DNA from: Hydra vulgaris
Lineage: Eukaryota; Cnidaria; Hydrozoa; Anthoathecata; Hydridae
NCBI RefSeq assembly: GCF_038396675.1
Contig: NC_088927.1
Span: forward strand, 42,285,001 to 42,349,000
Direction: 5' to 3'
DNA: 64,000 nt
The position numbers and the translations under genes were made by a program. The notes below the pieces were generated by a model, which saw only the letters and a list, made by a program, of their open reading frames with translations, did not search any database and was not told where the DNA came from. Positions 47,360-58,921 of the stretch are shown one piece after another. Every line of letters begins with the position of its first letter. Position 1 is the first letter of the stretch.

Positions 47360-48980
47360 GAAAAACGCTTGCGGTACTTGAGCTTGCTACGTTTGTTTCA
47401 ACATTATTGACGATGAAACATTTTTATTGTTATCGTCACAAATTTGTATATTATATACCTCTCCATTATCTGTTGATACGTTTTCACTGTCATTACTTGA
47501 AATGTATTCTTTATCAATCATTTCTTCTATAAATGCTTCTATTTCTTCTTCAGACTTTTCTTCGTTTCATAATCAATATTTTGTACAAACCTTTTATTTT
47601 CCAAACAAACAATTACAATTTTTTTTTGATTAAACCGTCTGTATACCGTGTGTATATATACACACATAAATAGGTGCTACAACTTTTTTACTTTTTGAAA
47701 ATTTTCCTTTTTTAAATGTTTAACAGCAAAGTTTTCAATAACTTTGGCTATTGTTTTTTTAAATGGTCTAGTCAAAGATGCGTGAATCTCACTTTTTCCG
47801 CCATCGTGTAAATACTGAAGAGTTCCAGACACATTAGTTCGTCTTTCGGCTTATTCGGTCTTCTAATTTCTTCTTTATTTTAATGAAAGTTCATCAGATC
47901 CGAAATTCTTAAGCATAAAAGAAAATGTCGCATCTGCAGAAAGCAGATTTGCATCTTCTCGACAAAGGGCTTCTACAGTAAGCTTCACTGGGAGAAGTGC
48001 AGGAATAATGTTTTTAACCGACAAAATTTCAGCATCTAGAATAACGATATCAGATGCAATGTCAATCAATGCTTTTCTAACACAGCTTTTTAGCTTGTTA
48101 AACCTTTCAAGCATTTTGACTAAGCTATTCCATCTAGTTCTAGTGTCCATAATAAGTTTCAATTGTTTTCTAAATTCTTGTTTCACGTATACTTGAAGAA
48201 TATCATTTGATGTTCTCGAAAAACAAAATTTCTTTACAATCGAACGAAATTTTTTGATGAGAAAATTTAATCCAAATTCTTCAGTCTCAACAAGCTCAGC
48301 TTCATTATAAGTTTGTTCAATCAAGCCATCATTTTCATCTTCAATGTATTCTTCATCCGATTCATCGAAGTCACTTACTTGATCTTCTACACTAACAACT
48401 TCTGAAAATGTGTGAGCCACCAATTCAGTTGTATTCAAATTATTATACAGAACATCAATTACAGCTAAATGTATCGCTTGTGCGAAGCTCAACTGCTGAT
48501 TACATGGCAAAAATTGTCCAACTTTTTGCATCACAGCTGCCCCATCAGTTGTTATAGACGTAATACCTTTATTGATATATAGATTGTTGTCTTGTAATGT
48601 GGTTTTCAGAGCCGTGATGCATTTTTCTGCAGGGAAACGTCATTCAACAGGTACTAAACCTAAATTCCAAAACTGTTTCTTGCCATGGACATTCACATCT
48701 AAATAACATTGGTTTCTTGAAGATGTCCATTCATATAGAGTTAAGCAAAATCTTGTTTCATCTTCTTTTAAATTTATAAAATCTTGCATCATTTTAGCCG
48801 GCAATTTTTGTGCGTATTTTACAATCAATTTGCAAATCGAGTTAGGTGATTTTGGTAATACATAATCTCGAGCTTACATTTTGCTGTTAGTTTTTTGATC
48901 CTCTTAAATAATGAATCAAAACAGAATTTTAATTTTTACATCGCTTTTTGTATTCCGAATAACTTTCCTTTGAAGACATT
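47360..48980 (-). pseudogene. hAT transposase (ZBED-like), degraded
   Basis: Minus strand: RFCLTLYEWTSSRNQCYLDV (about 48750-48690), PAEKCITALK, ITSITTDGAAVMQKVGQFLP (about 48565-48505), LSFAQAIHLAVIDVLYNN, an acidic stretch, KLIMDTRTRWNSLVKMLERF (about 48160-48100), IPALLPVKLTVEALCREDAN and LQYLHDGGKSEIHASLTRPF (about 47825-47765). The RW motif and IHLAV block are hAT landmarks, and ITTDGA holds a catalytic Asp. The start MSSKESYSEYKKRC at 48980 is followed by a stop. Stops at about 48640 and 47875 and the missing clear C-terminal dimerisation helix show decay. Termini were not found. Confidence 0.78.
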
Positions 48981-50099
48981 TTAGGATGTGCTGTTGACAA
49001 TAATTTAACTTGTTAAACAAAACAAAATTAAAATTAAATAGTTATCAAATAATGTTGTTAAATTAAAACTGCTATTATTCCTGCTATTATTTGCTTACCT
49101 ATTTAAAAAATATTGATGCAAATAATTCAATACACACCGCACTCAATAATTTTCGAAAATAGGGATAACAGATGCCGCTGGCCAGCAGGTTGGAAAATAA
49201 GACTCTGATAAGCACTTGTTAAATAGTTTTGAAAGTAAAGACGACAGCTCTGGAGAACACTTTTGCAAGACAATAACAGGTATTGTTGCAATTAATAGAA
49301 CACTTCTGCAAAACTATAACAGGTAATTTGACACAATTATAAAGGGAAACACCCATGCTGAAAAAAAATTCAAAAATTGTTCACTAAAAAAGCAAAGCAA
49401 AAACTAGTTGTTAGAAAGTTCTGAAATCGTGTCAGAAGAAAACTCATAATGTGATTTATAAGTGATAAAAGTTTTTGGAAAAATAACTTTTCTATGAGTA
49501 TTTAATCATTTTACTTCAAGGTCATACAATTATAAAAATAATTGTTAAACGTTACTATGACAAAAAGAAGCTATACAATGGGATCAAGTCAATCGAGAAC
49601 GAGCTGTCCAAAATCAAAATACAGCAAATGTAAAAAAATGTAAACCTTTTCACCGATTCATGACTCTCTTTAAGCATTTTGCTTAAAGAAACCACTACGT
49701 GCGCTTGCTAAAATTAATATTAATTTTGCTGGGCAATTTTTTACTATGCAAAGTAGAGGAAAGATATTAAATGACGGACTATGGAACTTATTTTGTTGGC
49801 GCAAATCGTAAACTAAAAAAAACTTATTACTATTGTAGATAATAATAAAATTAACAACTTTACAGAAAATAAAAAACTGAGTTTCACTTTAGTGCTTTAT
49901 AAAGATTTCATCTTGGCGGTCTATTTGAACAATGGTAAAAGCTGTAAAATGTGTTACAACTGTAATTCTAAAAAAAGTCGGTATTACTGATGAAGAACTT
50001 TATGTTCATGTAAATGTCAATTACAGATACTTTTTTTTACCAGTGTTGAGAGTTTATTAAATTTTTGAATTTTTGAATTTTAAAATAATGCGCATAAAA
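48981..50099. other. AT-rich stretch, no gene recognised
   Basis: An imperfect duplication (aacacttttgcaagacaata and aacacttctgcaaaactata, 49257-49330) and a short hairpin at about 49671-49694 (tctttaagca / tgcttaaaga) are the only structures I see. Confidence 0.55.
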
Positions 50100-50333
50100 A
50101 AAGATCCAATCAAAGTTATAATACTTTCTTTTTATCATCACCTCGAACTACATTACAGCATAAGTTAAGACTTTTTTGAATGTAATCACGCCTAAAATAG
50201 GTTAAAACTGAAAATTTATTTATTGTTCTACAATGTTATCAAAAAGCAAGAATTCGAACTCATCATTTATTAGTATTAACTCGCTCTTATAATTTGAGAT
50301 ATCGAAAACTAGGACTTTCTTACGTCACACCAC
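50100..50333 (-). mobile_element. solo end of the pogo family found at 52778-55247
   Basis: The reverse complement of this stretch begins ccgtggtgtgacgtaagaaa and follows 52780-53017 through aataataaattttcagtttta-type sequence to gatcc-atca with good identity. There is no transposase or second terminus on its left side, so it is a fragment or a one-ended relic, inverted to the full copy. Confidence 0.85.
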
Positions 50334-51591
50334 GGTTTTGCTGGCTCAACAAAAACAAAAACTTTTGAGTCAATATAAGACTTAACAAATTGCTTGTGAA
50401 GTTGTTAACGTAAAAAAACGACTTTTTTTAAGAAAAGATTTTTTATATTTACATCTTAAATGCTTTAAAGATAAAGTATGGCAATATCTTTTTCAAATAT
50501 CACCATTAGCAACTGCAACTTAGCAACTGTGATTTGGATAGCTCTAAAATAAGCATTTTTTTAAGGTGGTTCACCAGGGAATAAAAATGATACATAAAAA
50601 AGTGATAATTTCTTTTAACTGTGAAAGATTTATCTTTTAAGTTAACTTTAAAGAATTTGTGACTTGCTTGATTTAATATATGGCTTATATTTGGCTTAAT
50701 TTAGCTCTATTACAATACAAAGCTCCACAGCAACCGCAGATTTTCTACTTGTTTGGAAAGGATTTTAGACTTAAATTCAAATGGACTAAAAATCTAATGT
50801 AGTAAAAAACTTAAATGTTTGGGTTTTCAATTAAAGATTTTCTTTATTACAATGTAATCATATAAGTTGATATATGAAAGAATTTCACTTATAAGTATTG
50901 CAATTGCAAAAAATGTGTAGTTTCTGTCCCCATTCTTAAATATCGCAAAAAATATAACGCATTGCAAAAAATATCCCTCCAAAAATTAAACCTATAAAAA
51001 AAAATTAAAAATTTAATTTTTTAAAAATTTAAAAAATTAAACCTATAAAGTACTACCGAAAACTCTTACTCTAACATTTTTTTATGCATAAAAAAAACTT
51101 TTTTGTAAATAACCACATTATCAATATTTAAAAAACTATTTATTTTAAAACACAAGCTATATATGCATATACTGTAAAACATATATAGTACTACAAACTT
51201 CATATACGCAATTATATATACATATATGAAAATAATACCATAAACTGCTTTAATGCAGTTTCAATTTCACCCATTTTTTAGTTGTTTTATTTAGTTGTTA
51301 TAGAAAATGCTATCTCGTCTAACTTATTTTTTTGCCTTCCTCTATACGCAATATATTGCATATATGGTATTTTCTAAATATAAATATATGTTCTTGTAAT
51401 TAGACAAGACCATAAAATGAGCAAAAAAAGTCTTTAAGTACGAGCAAAAAAATCTTTATTATAATATATATAATTATAAAAGTCCTTCTTATTAGTTGTT
51501 TACTTAAAGACTACCGCACGCAGACAGAGGCACGAGAGGGTAGGTACAACTGCAGAGCAGAGTAGATTGGCTGAATAGATCATTTGTATAG
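50334..51591. other. AT-rich stretch, no gene recognised
   Basis: Contains several atatatg / catatat short inverted words at 51150-51480. A less AT-rich block at 51515-51580 (gcacgagagggtaggtacaa, cagagcagag) reappears inverted at about 56715-56753. Confidence 0.5.
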
Positions 51592-52537
51592 TAGGGAAGA
51601 CAGGGGCTAGTTGGCAGCATGGGTAAGTTCAAGAACTGCGTTTATCTTCAGAGCCTTTCATTAGAAACTGACAAAAATTACACATAACCTTCTTAATTGA
51701 TCATTTCATCATTCACTAAAGTATTGTTAGGATTGCGCATGCGCATGGAAGATATTAGGATTTATGTGTTTTTTGGACAAAAAAGTAACTTTTAGAACAT
51801 CGTTTCTTTTTTACTTTACAAATAAAATAGTTAGTCGTATGAAAAAAAATTTGTAAAAATTTCATTCACAATTGGTTTACCTTTTCCAGTCAGACTTTTT
51901 TTTAATAGCTGCCGTTTTTCAGGATCTATAGACTGATTATTAAAAAAAAGGCTTTTGTGGTAAGTTTGCAAAATTTTCACGAGGTAAGTTGGCTCATATC
52001 ATTTACTATGGAAAAGTATATATATTTTTATAAAATTAATTTTTTTTAACTTTTAACAGTGTTGAAAAAATTTATTTTTACAAAAAAATTAAAAATAAAT
52101 TTTTTTCGGGTTTTTTTTTTACAGATAAAAGGTGGGCTACTGTTTTGGCTGTAATACTTACTAATATTTGGTCCCAGCTAAAAGAAATATTAAATTTTTG
52201 ACTTTAAATTGTTGCCAAAATAAATAGTAAAATAGTTTCTTTAAATTTTGCACTTAATAGTACATTAATAATCATTTTTATTAATACATTAATAATCATT
52301 TTTTGTACATTAACAATCATTTTATAGTTTGCACCAACTTACTCCGGGGTGGGGTCCTTTTTTTTATGAGGCCCCACAAGGGCTCCAAGAAAATTTTTTT
52401 ATGATGAATGCAAGTTTAAAATGTTACCTAAATTCATACTCTTTAAGACTGCGCTTTAACATTTACAAAGAATTTCGGCGTTAGGGCTACAGAGCTCAAA
52501 GAGTAAAAACGGAGGCAACTAGCTCCGATCTCCCCTA
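51592..52537. mobile_element. pogo-like MITE, 942 bp
   Basis: The left end gggaagacaggggctagttgg (51594, shown in part) matches the inverse of the right end ccaactagctccgatctcccc-type sequence ending at 52535, flanked by TA at 51592-51593 and 52536-52537. Inner copies of the aagttgg word occur at about 51983-51995 and 52328-52345. No transposase. Confidence 0.75.
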
Positions 52538-52777
52538 CAAACGCCAGATATAAACTGATTGTAAAATCAGCTGAATTCTTATAAAAAATTTGACAAATAA
52601 TTGGCAGATCACATGCACACAAAGCACTCCAAATCGAATGTTAATAAATAATCAATGTTTTAGAGACTTTAACAATTAATTAAGAAAAATTAGAGTCTTC
52701 CATTTTTTTTTTCAACTTAGGTAGTAAACTATTAGTTAAGAAAATTTCGAGTTTTACACTTTTTTTTTTAACTTAGG
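52538..52777. repeat. tandem repeat of about 60 bp that hosts the pogo insertion
   Basis: Units carrying aacttaggtagtaaactatta and ttaagaaaa occur at about 52660-52777 and continue at 55246-55315, beyond the pogo element. The insertion falls in the TA of cttaggtagtaaac. Confidence 0.8.
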
Positions 52778-53189
52778 TACCGTGGTGTGACGTAAGAAAG
52801 TCCTAGTTTTCGATATCTCAAATTATAAGAGCGAATTAATACTAATAAATAATGAATTCGAATTCTTGCTTTTTGATAACATTGTAGAACAATAAATAAA
52901 TTTTCAGTTTTAACCTATTTTAGGCGTGATTACATTCAAAAAAGTCTTAACTTATGCTGTAATGTAGTTCGAGGTGATAACAATAAGAAAGTACTATAAT
53001 TTTGATTGGAATAAAAGAAAGTCCTAATAAGTAAAAAAGAAAATCCTAATGTTTAGTATTATGTATTTCTTGAATATTAAAATGACTAATACACTAAAGA
53101 CATTTTTCTGACAGAGATTTATTAATTCTACACATAACATAAAATTAAAAACTCCTTTCCATTATTCTACGTTTAATTTTACTTAATTT

Positions 53190-55060
53190 TAGACTTTTTA
53201 GCTGCTTTTTCTTGTTTTTCTTTCAAATTTTCTAGCCGAATTCGCTTTCTTTCCTGTTTCTCAGACTCAATTACAGCTTTTTTTCTCTTTCTTTCTTGCT
53301 TTTTATCAATTCTCTGTTATTCTACTTCTTCTTTAGCTCTCTTTTTCTTCTATAAACTAGCAATATATTCGTCAGATGTAATGACTGATGAAACTTTAGT
53401 TGCTTGTTTTGGTACTTTTTTACTCTGAAATTTTTCTGAACTAACAAATATTGACTCGAAAACATTGTCATTTGCTTGCAAAAGTCCTTGAACTGGTGCT
53501 AAAGCTGTCTCATTATATTCAATTGTTGATTCTGGTTGTGTTAAGTTCTCATTACTTACTAAAATTTCTTCTAATGGCGTTTCTAGAACCATGTTTTTTT
53601 CTCGAGTTGTGGGATCAACACCCTCTATTTTGTCAATTTTCTTCTGCCAGTAATAAGATAAGGCTTCTTGTTCTATTGCACCTGTTCAATACATATGAAT
53701 ACGATGGGTTCTAAAAGATTTTAATTGGCCATGCGTCATATCAGTTTCTGAATCATTTTTGGCTTTTTCGATTGGACTTAACAGTTCGGCTATAACCGGA
53801 GTTTCAGCGGATTCTATGAGATCCCTTTGAATTTCATTTTCTTGTACACTTAACGGGACTTTTGTAAGATCCAAATTTTCTAGTAAAAAAGGACACAAAC
53901 CGCAGCATTTAAATCCATTTGGTATTAAAGTTGAATTTTCCTGTGTTTTAGCAGTTGCAGTCTGGAGCAGGGCGCAAATGTTCTTTTTGGTAGACCAACT
54001 CCAAGGTTTTGCATTCTCCATTCTGTAACTATGTCGGTCCAAATATCTTTTGCAACATGAAAGTAAACTTGGTCCAATGGTTGTGCAAAATGGGTGCAAT
54101 TAGGTGGCAAACAAATAATGACAATACAATTTTCTCTGCAAAATTGTCCCAAATCTAAGGTTAAATGTGATTTGTGGCCATCTAAAAAAAGAATTAATGG
54201 CAATAGGGCATTATTTTTCCTTAAAAAATTAATGAAAGGTCCAGATATATAATCTTAAAATATTTGGGACATCTGGTAACCTTTGGCTGATTTACCCATA
54301 ACCCAATCTTGAGGAAAGTCAGCTGCAATTTCTGGTGGAATTCGCCTTTCATATGGACACAAAACCAAAGGTGGTGCAAATAAGTTACTTGCATTTACTG
54401 TTATTATAACTGAGAAACTTTCTTTATCACTATTTGCGGTGATGTAATACAATCGTTTTTTTTTTGTCCAATTGCATTTTTAGTAGATGGACACAGATCA
54501 AAAGATGACTCATCAAGATTTCAAATTCGATTGGGATCCTCAAACACAGACACTAAATCATTTTTATCCAAATACTCTGTTATTTTTTGGAACCACGTTT
54601 TAATATCTTGTTTGGAAACAAGTGTTCTATGTTTTGGAAGTGTCTAAGCCTTTCGAATCGAAAGTGTTGAATGTCTTGAAAGTGTTTTCGAATTGAAATG
54701 TTGAAAAGTTGCATGCCAAGCGAGTGCCAATTACTTTTTGGTCAAAGTTCATTTTATGTGCTAAAATAGATGCACCCTTAAGAAGAAGTTTCTTTGTGAC
54801 TGGCATACCAAAATTGGCCATATCAATTAGCCAATTTTTAATTTTAACCTCTACGGTTTTATCAAAAATTGTTAGACGCCCTATTTGACTCTTTGCTCGA
54901 CCTTGTGTTCGTTGAACAAGGGTTGTCTTAGGTATTTTATAAAATTTAGATGCTGCATATATTTTCATTGTCTTCTTTTTTATTTTATTCAATGCTTCAT
55001 CCATATCCTGTTGTGAATATGGCTTGTAAGATCTTTTTGGGCCTAAAACAAAAGATTAAA
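53190..55060 (-). pseudogene. pogo DDE_1 transposase
   Basis: Minus strand, starting near GPKRSYKPYSQQDMDEALNK at about 55045, a psq-type helix-turn-helix with FYKIPKTTL. Then NWLIDMANFGMPVTKK (about 54850), KQDIKTWFQKITEYL, NLDESSFDLCPST (first Asp, about 54520), FLDGHKSH (second Asp, about 54185) and PPNCTHFAQPLDQ (third Asp, about 54100). A Glu/Lys-rich C-terminal tail reaches about 53190 (KEKQEKAAKKSKIK). The catalytic triad is intact. Breaks: stops at 54627, 54255 and 53686 and at least two frameshifts, near 54640 and 53930. Confidence 0.85.
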
Positions 55061-55109
55061 CTATTTTTTTAAGACTAGGACTTTCTTTTGTATACGGTAA
55101 AAAAGAGGA

Positions 55110-55208
55110 AAAAAGTCCTAATGTAACAAATGATAAATTTTGTATACTATAAAATAAAAACAATTTATTTTATAATATACTAAATTCATCATTTGTTACA
55201 TTAGGACT
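55110..55208. repeat. long internal hairpin near the right pogo terminus
   Basis: gtcctaatgtaacaaatgat at the left pairs with atcatttgttacattaggac at the right, and tatactataaaat pairs with attttataatata inside. It sits between the transposase start and the TIR. Confidence 0.9.
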
Positions 55209-55247
55209 TTCTTACAGCATCGGACTTTGTTAGGTCACACCACGGTA

Positions 55248-55869
55248 GTAAACTATTATTTAAGAAAAAATAGAGTCACTTTTTTTTAACTTAGGTGGTA
55301 AACTTTCTACCAATAAAAAAAATTAATTAGTCATATAAATCGGCAGATCTCATGTTAGAATTAGGTTGTTCGGATTTCCGCAAGCTTAGGTACAATATAT
55401 CAAGTTTGATTAAAGATCGATGGTAAAATGAATATACCATTAATAGTTTTATTAATTATTGACAAGATATCTTTTTGAATTTATTTATTATTAATTTTTT
55501 TTATTAATTTTTTAACTTATTTAAATTTTATGCTAGATTTTGCTTTACAATGCTCTTATAATCAAAGATTTTGATGGCTTATCATAGTAACAGCCACAAA
55601 TAGTCATAAGGAATTCTCCACTGAACGTTAGCAAGAAAAAATTCCCAAGAAAAAATTTCCCTCGCGAAAAATTACCCTGAGAAAAAATCCCCCCGAATAA
55701 ATCTCCCAGTACTTTTTTTTTACAACGAATAAAATACACATTTTATTGACTAAATAAATAGGTAGAACACCCAAGAGTGCCGCTACATTGACTGAGGGTT
55801 TTGGTTTGGGTTGGCAATTTATAAAAATGCAATGGGGATTTTTTCCTAGAACCCATAAATTACGCAGCG
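55248..55869. other. no gene; short ccc/aaaaatt repeat at 55635-55710
   Basis: About four degenerate 17-bp units (ttcccaagaaaaaattt, ccctcgcgaaaaatta, ccctgagaaaaaatcc) lie at 55635-55710. The minus-strand frame over them (GNFSRGKFFLGNF) is a by-product of the repeat. The rest is AT-rich. Confidence 0.6.
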
Positions 55870-56415
55870 CTAAATTTCACTGGTGGTTGAGACACTTTTG
55901 TACAAAATCGGTAGAAAACCTTGCTGGGTCGACAACACAAATTGCTTTAGCACGACTTCCATTGGACCTTCGGGCTCCAAAATCGATTGAAAATTGTTAA
56001 TCAACAATGAACATACATCGCTCGTATCGGTAGTGATGTTGCTATTAGCTGTTTCTAGCGATATAATAGTGTTCCTGACGCTCTGTTTGCTTTGTACATG
56101 TGCGTGTAAGCGTTTAAGGTTATTTTTGGACTCCCAGGTGAGTTTCTCTTTGTAGTTGTGCCTGGCAGATTTTACCATTTTTGTAAAGTTTTTGCATGGG
56201 GTGTAATGTGATTCTTTGAGTAATTTGTGCGTATCGCAACCTGCGTTAATGTACTTGGCCCATGAGACGCGTTTAGCCTTGACCACCTTATTAAGATCTG
56301 GTGTTAACCATTGCTCCTGTTTCTCAGTGATAGGAGTAGTTGTTGATGGGATGTGTAGTTTGATGGCTTCATAATACCCGTTTACTTGGAGCTGGTAGTT
56401 TAATCCATTTATTAC
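55870..56415 (-). pseudogene. LINE ORF2 fragment between endonuclease and RT
   Basis: Minus strand: KLHIPSTTTPITEKQEQWLT at about 56365-56305, VKAKRVSWAKYINAGC, then ARHNYKEKLTWESKNNLKRL at about 56175-56115, TTDTSDVCSLLINNFQSIL and FEVVLKQ-like text to 55870. This order (WLT---KAKR--W, YK-KL---SK-N-K, DV---L-N-F) is the linker ahead of the RT in LINE ORF2. It differs in sequence from the LINE at 7191-19982, so it is another family. Confidence 0.75.
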
Positions 56416-57119
56416 TATTGTAATAAATACAAACTTTTATCCGTAAAATGATATACCTGAACCAGTTTTATATATTTTTGCGCAACCGCATTCACCATAA
56501 TTAAAATTAATCAAAAAACTTAAGATAAATGCAAGAGCACACTCAACGAAACAAAGTTTTTTTACTGACGATACTGCGCAAAATTTTTATGGCAAAATTT
56601 TTTATATTATTTTAGATAAGCATTTTATAGCTAAGGCCGCGTCTATTTTACTAGCATAGATAGCACGAGCATTTTTAGGATGAAGACTAATCCAAAGTAA
56701 CGGCCGTTCTGCTCAATCTGAGCAAATCTGCTCTGCTCTGCCGATTGTACCTACTTGGCGCGAGGGTGCTCAAACACATGTTATTTTTATAAAGATATTT
56801 TATTAAAGTTTTGTGCTTGATTTTGAACTGTCAATTGTCCTTAATTCAATTTATAATTGCTTAAATAGAAGCATTTTTTCAAGGAAAAATTAAGTAATTA
56901 TTACGAGTAAACAATATCACAATTTAAAGAAATGTTGTTTACGTTTTTTTTTAACTATTTACACTATTCAAGTTGAGTAGATTTTAAAATTTTTTTTTGC
57001 AATTAACTAATATTGGGACCCAATATTAGTAAATTCGTAGAAAAAATTATTTATATAAGCTGTCTATAATTATTGTCTATATAATCTACAGTTTTGATTT
57101 CATGAAAATCTCGTTACTA
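56416..57119. other. AT-rich stretch with a more GC-rich island
   Basis: No gene recognised. 56690-56770 is less AT-rich; its reverse complement (taggtacaatcggcagagca) resembles 51541-51575. Function unknown. Confidence 0.5.
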
Positions 57120-58085
57120 TCCAAGCACTCAAAGACATTAAACGTGACACTAAACGTGACGCTTTGGACAAGAAAATTTATTATGTATGTTATAATATAT
57201 GTAAGGAATTTGATACTAAGAGTATTACTGTAGATCTTGAAATTCTTTTAAGTAAAAGTTACAGCATGGAATCAGAGCAATTGCTCACATTTGGTTTAAA
57301 TCATATCTCTTAAGCCATTCTCAATTTGCTACCATTTCCAATACCTCTTCTAATATTAAATCCCTACTTATAAGTGTTCCCCAGGATTAAATCTTCTTAT
57401 CTTCTCTGAAGATTGAATCCTCTGTTTTCTCCTTTTTCTTATTTATTTTAATGTCCTAAACACATATACAAAATTTTCAAAAGAAAAAATTGTTTTGTTC
57501 AAAACAAAAGATTTTTCAATTATTAAAACATTCTCATCAGCAATTGCTGATGAAAACGTTCCAATAATTGAAAAATCAGTTAAAAAACTAAATCAACATC
57601 TTAACTATGATCTGGCCTGTGCTTGGTTTAATAGTCAAGATCCAATGAAATATCCTTTTTGTTAAAAAGACTGAAATAATTTTCTAGATATGGAGCACAA
57701 TTCTATTGTGCTCCATATTATATACACAAAGTATACAAAAAGCATAATTAATCTTTAAAATTAATCAATGTAATTGATTTGTTTTAAAATGAATTATTCT
57801 TATTGAAAATGATAATAATTTATTTTTAAACAGATTTGATTTAAACATTCTTTGCATCCTCTCAAATATTATGAAACTAAAAAATTAATATTTCTTATTT
57901 ATTGAATTGCACGTAATAACTTACCAGAAGCTTTAATAATTACTAACAATTTAATAATACACCATCGAATTATAAGATTGATATCAACAGCTAAACCAAT
58001 ACTTTTAAAACAAACGCTTAAGTATGGCATTAATTACATTAAATTGTTTAATTATCTTCCTAAATAAAATAAACTACATTAAAAA
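57120..58085 (+). pseudogene. LINE reverse transcriptase fragment
   Basis: Shifting frames read KEFDTKSITVDLEILLSKSY (about 57210-57255), HGIRAIAHIWFKSYLLSHSQ (about 57266-57325), FATISNTSSNIKSLLISVPQ (about 57326-57385) and then VKKLNQHLNYDLACAWFN (about 57576-57630) and KKTEI. These are RT block 3 to the thumb of a CR1/L2-like LINE. The ADD box is not recognisable. It runs on to RKNLPEALIITNNLIIHH (about 57915). Many stops. Confidence 0.75.
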
Positions 58086-58921
58086 AAAAAGGTAAATTGA
58101 ATTCTCTTTATGAACAAAATTAAAGAACTTATCTAAGCCAATAATTACAATTAAAGTTTTATTGATTTATTGATTTTTATCTTTATCATAGTATTGCTTT
58201 ATTGATCTTTATCTGTATACCTGATCTTTAAATGTATCTAGAGTCTGTATCTGTCTTAATATGTATCTATCTTGCCCTCTTCCTATATTCCTCAGAACTC
58301 ATTTTTATCACAATCTTATTATCTTTAATATTGTAACTATTAATAATGTTATTGTTGTTTTATTATTCCTATAATAATTGTTCTTTACTAAAATTGTTGT
58401 TGTTATTGTTGTTGTTGTTATTGTTGCTTCTAAAATTTTATTACTATTATTACTATAATTGCTAAAATTATTGCTGTTAATTATTTATTACTAGTACAAT
58501 TCTCATTATAAAAATAGTAATATCATTAGTAGATTGATGTAGCTGCCCCTTTTTTTGTTTATTGTCCATATATCAGCTGATCTATGTAATGAAATCTCCG
58601 CAACTTCCTTAAATGTAAAGTTTAAACATTTGTCATCTGTTCCCATAAATTTAAAAGGCTTTAGAAAACCAGGAACAAATTTTTCACCCGGGCACAAATT
58701 TTATTTCAGTACTATCAACAAGAACCGGAAAAGTTTATAAATGTTTTTTTTTTTAAGTTTTATAGATTTAGATCAATCCATTATTAATATGATTTTTTAA
58801 ATACTATATTACTAGTATAGTTACTTTTTAACTTTGTTAATACTTGTAGTTATAATTCTTAATTGATTTATATTTATAAATTTTTATTTCCATATATATT
58901 AACAGTAATATAGTTTTTGAA
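58086..58921. other. AT-rich stretch with a (TTG)n microsatellite
   Basis: Imperfect ttgttattgttgttgttgtt occupies about 58392-58427. A minus-strand frame at 58697-58506 (FKFMGTDDKCLNFTFKEVAE) is open but has no domain that I know. Otherwise AT-rich. Confidence 0.5.

Larger units (their letters stand above)
52778..55247 (-). mobile_element. pogo-like transposon, 2466 bp
   Basis: TIRs ccgtggtgtgacgtaagaaa (52780) and its imperfect inverse ending gtcacaccacgg (55245), with TA at 52778-52779 and 55246-55247. It carries a minus-strand DDE_1 transposase. The word aggactttctt recurs inside at about 53020, 55076, 55115 and 55203. Confidence 0.92.
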
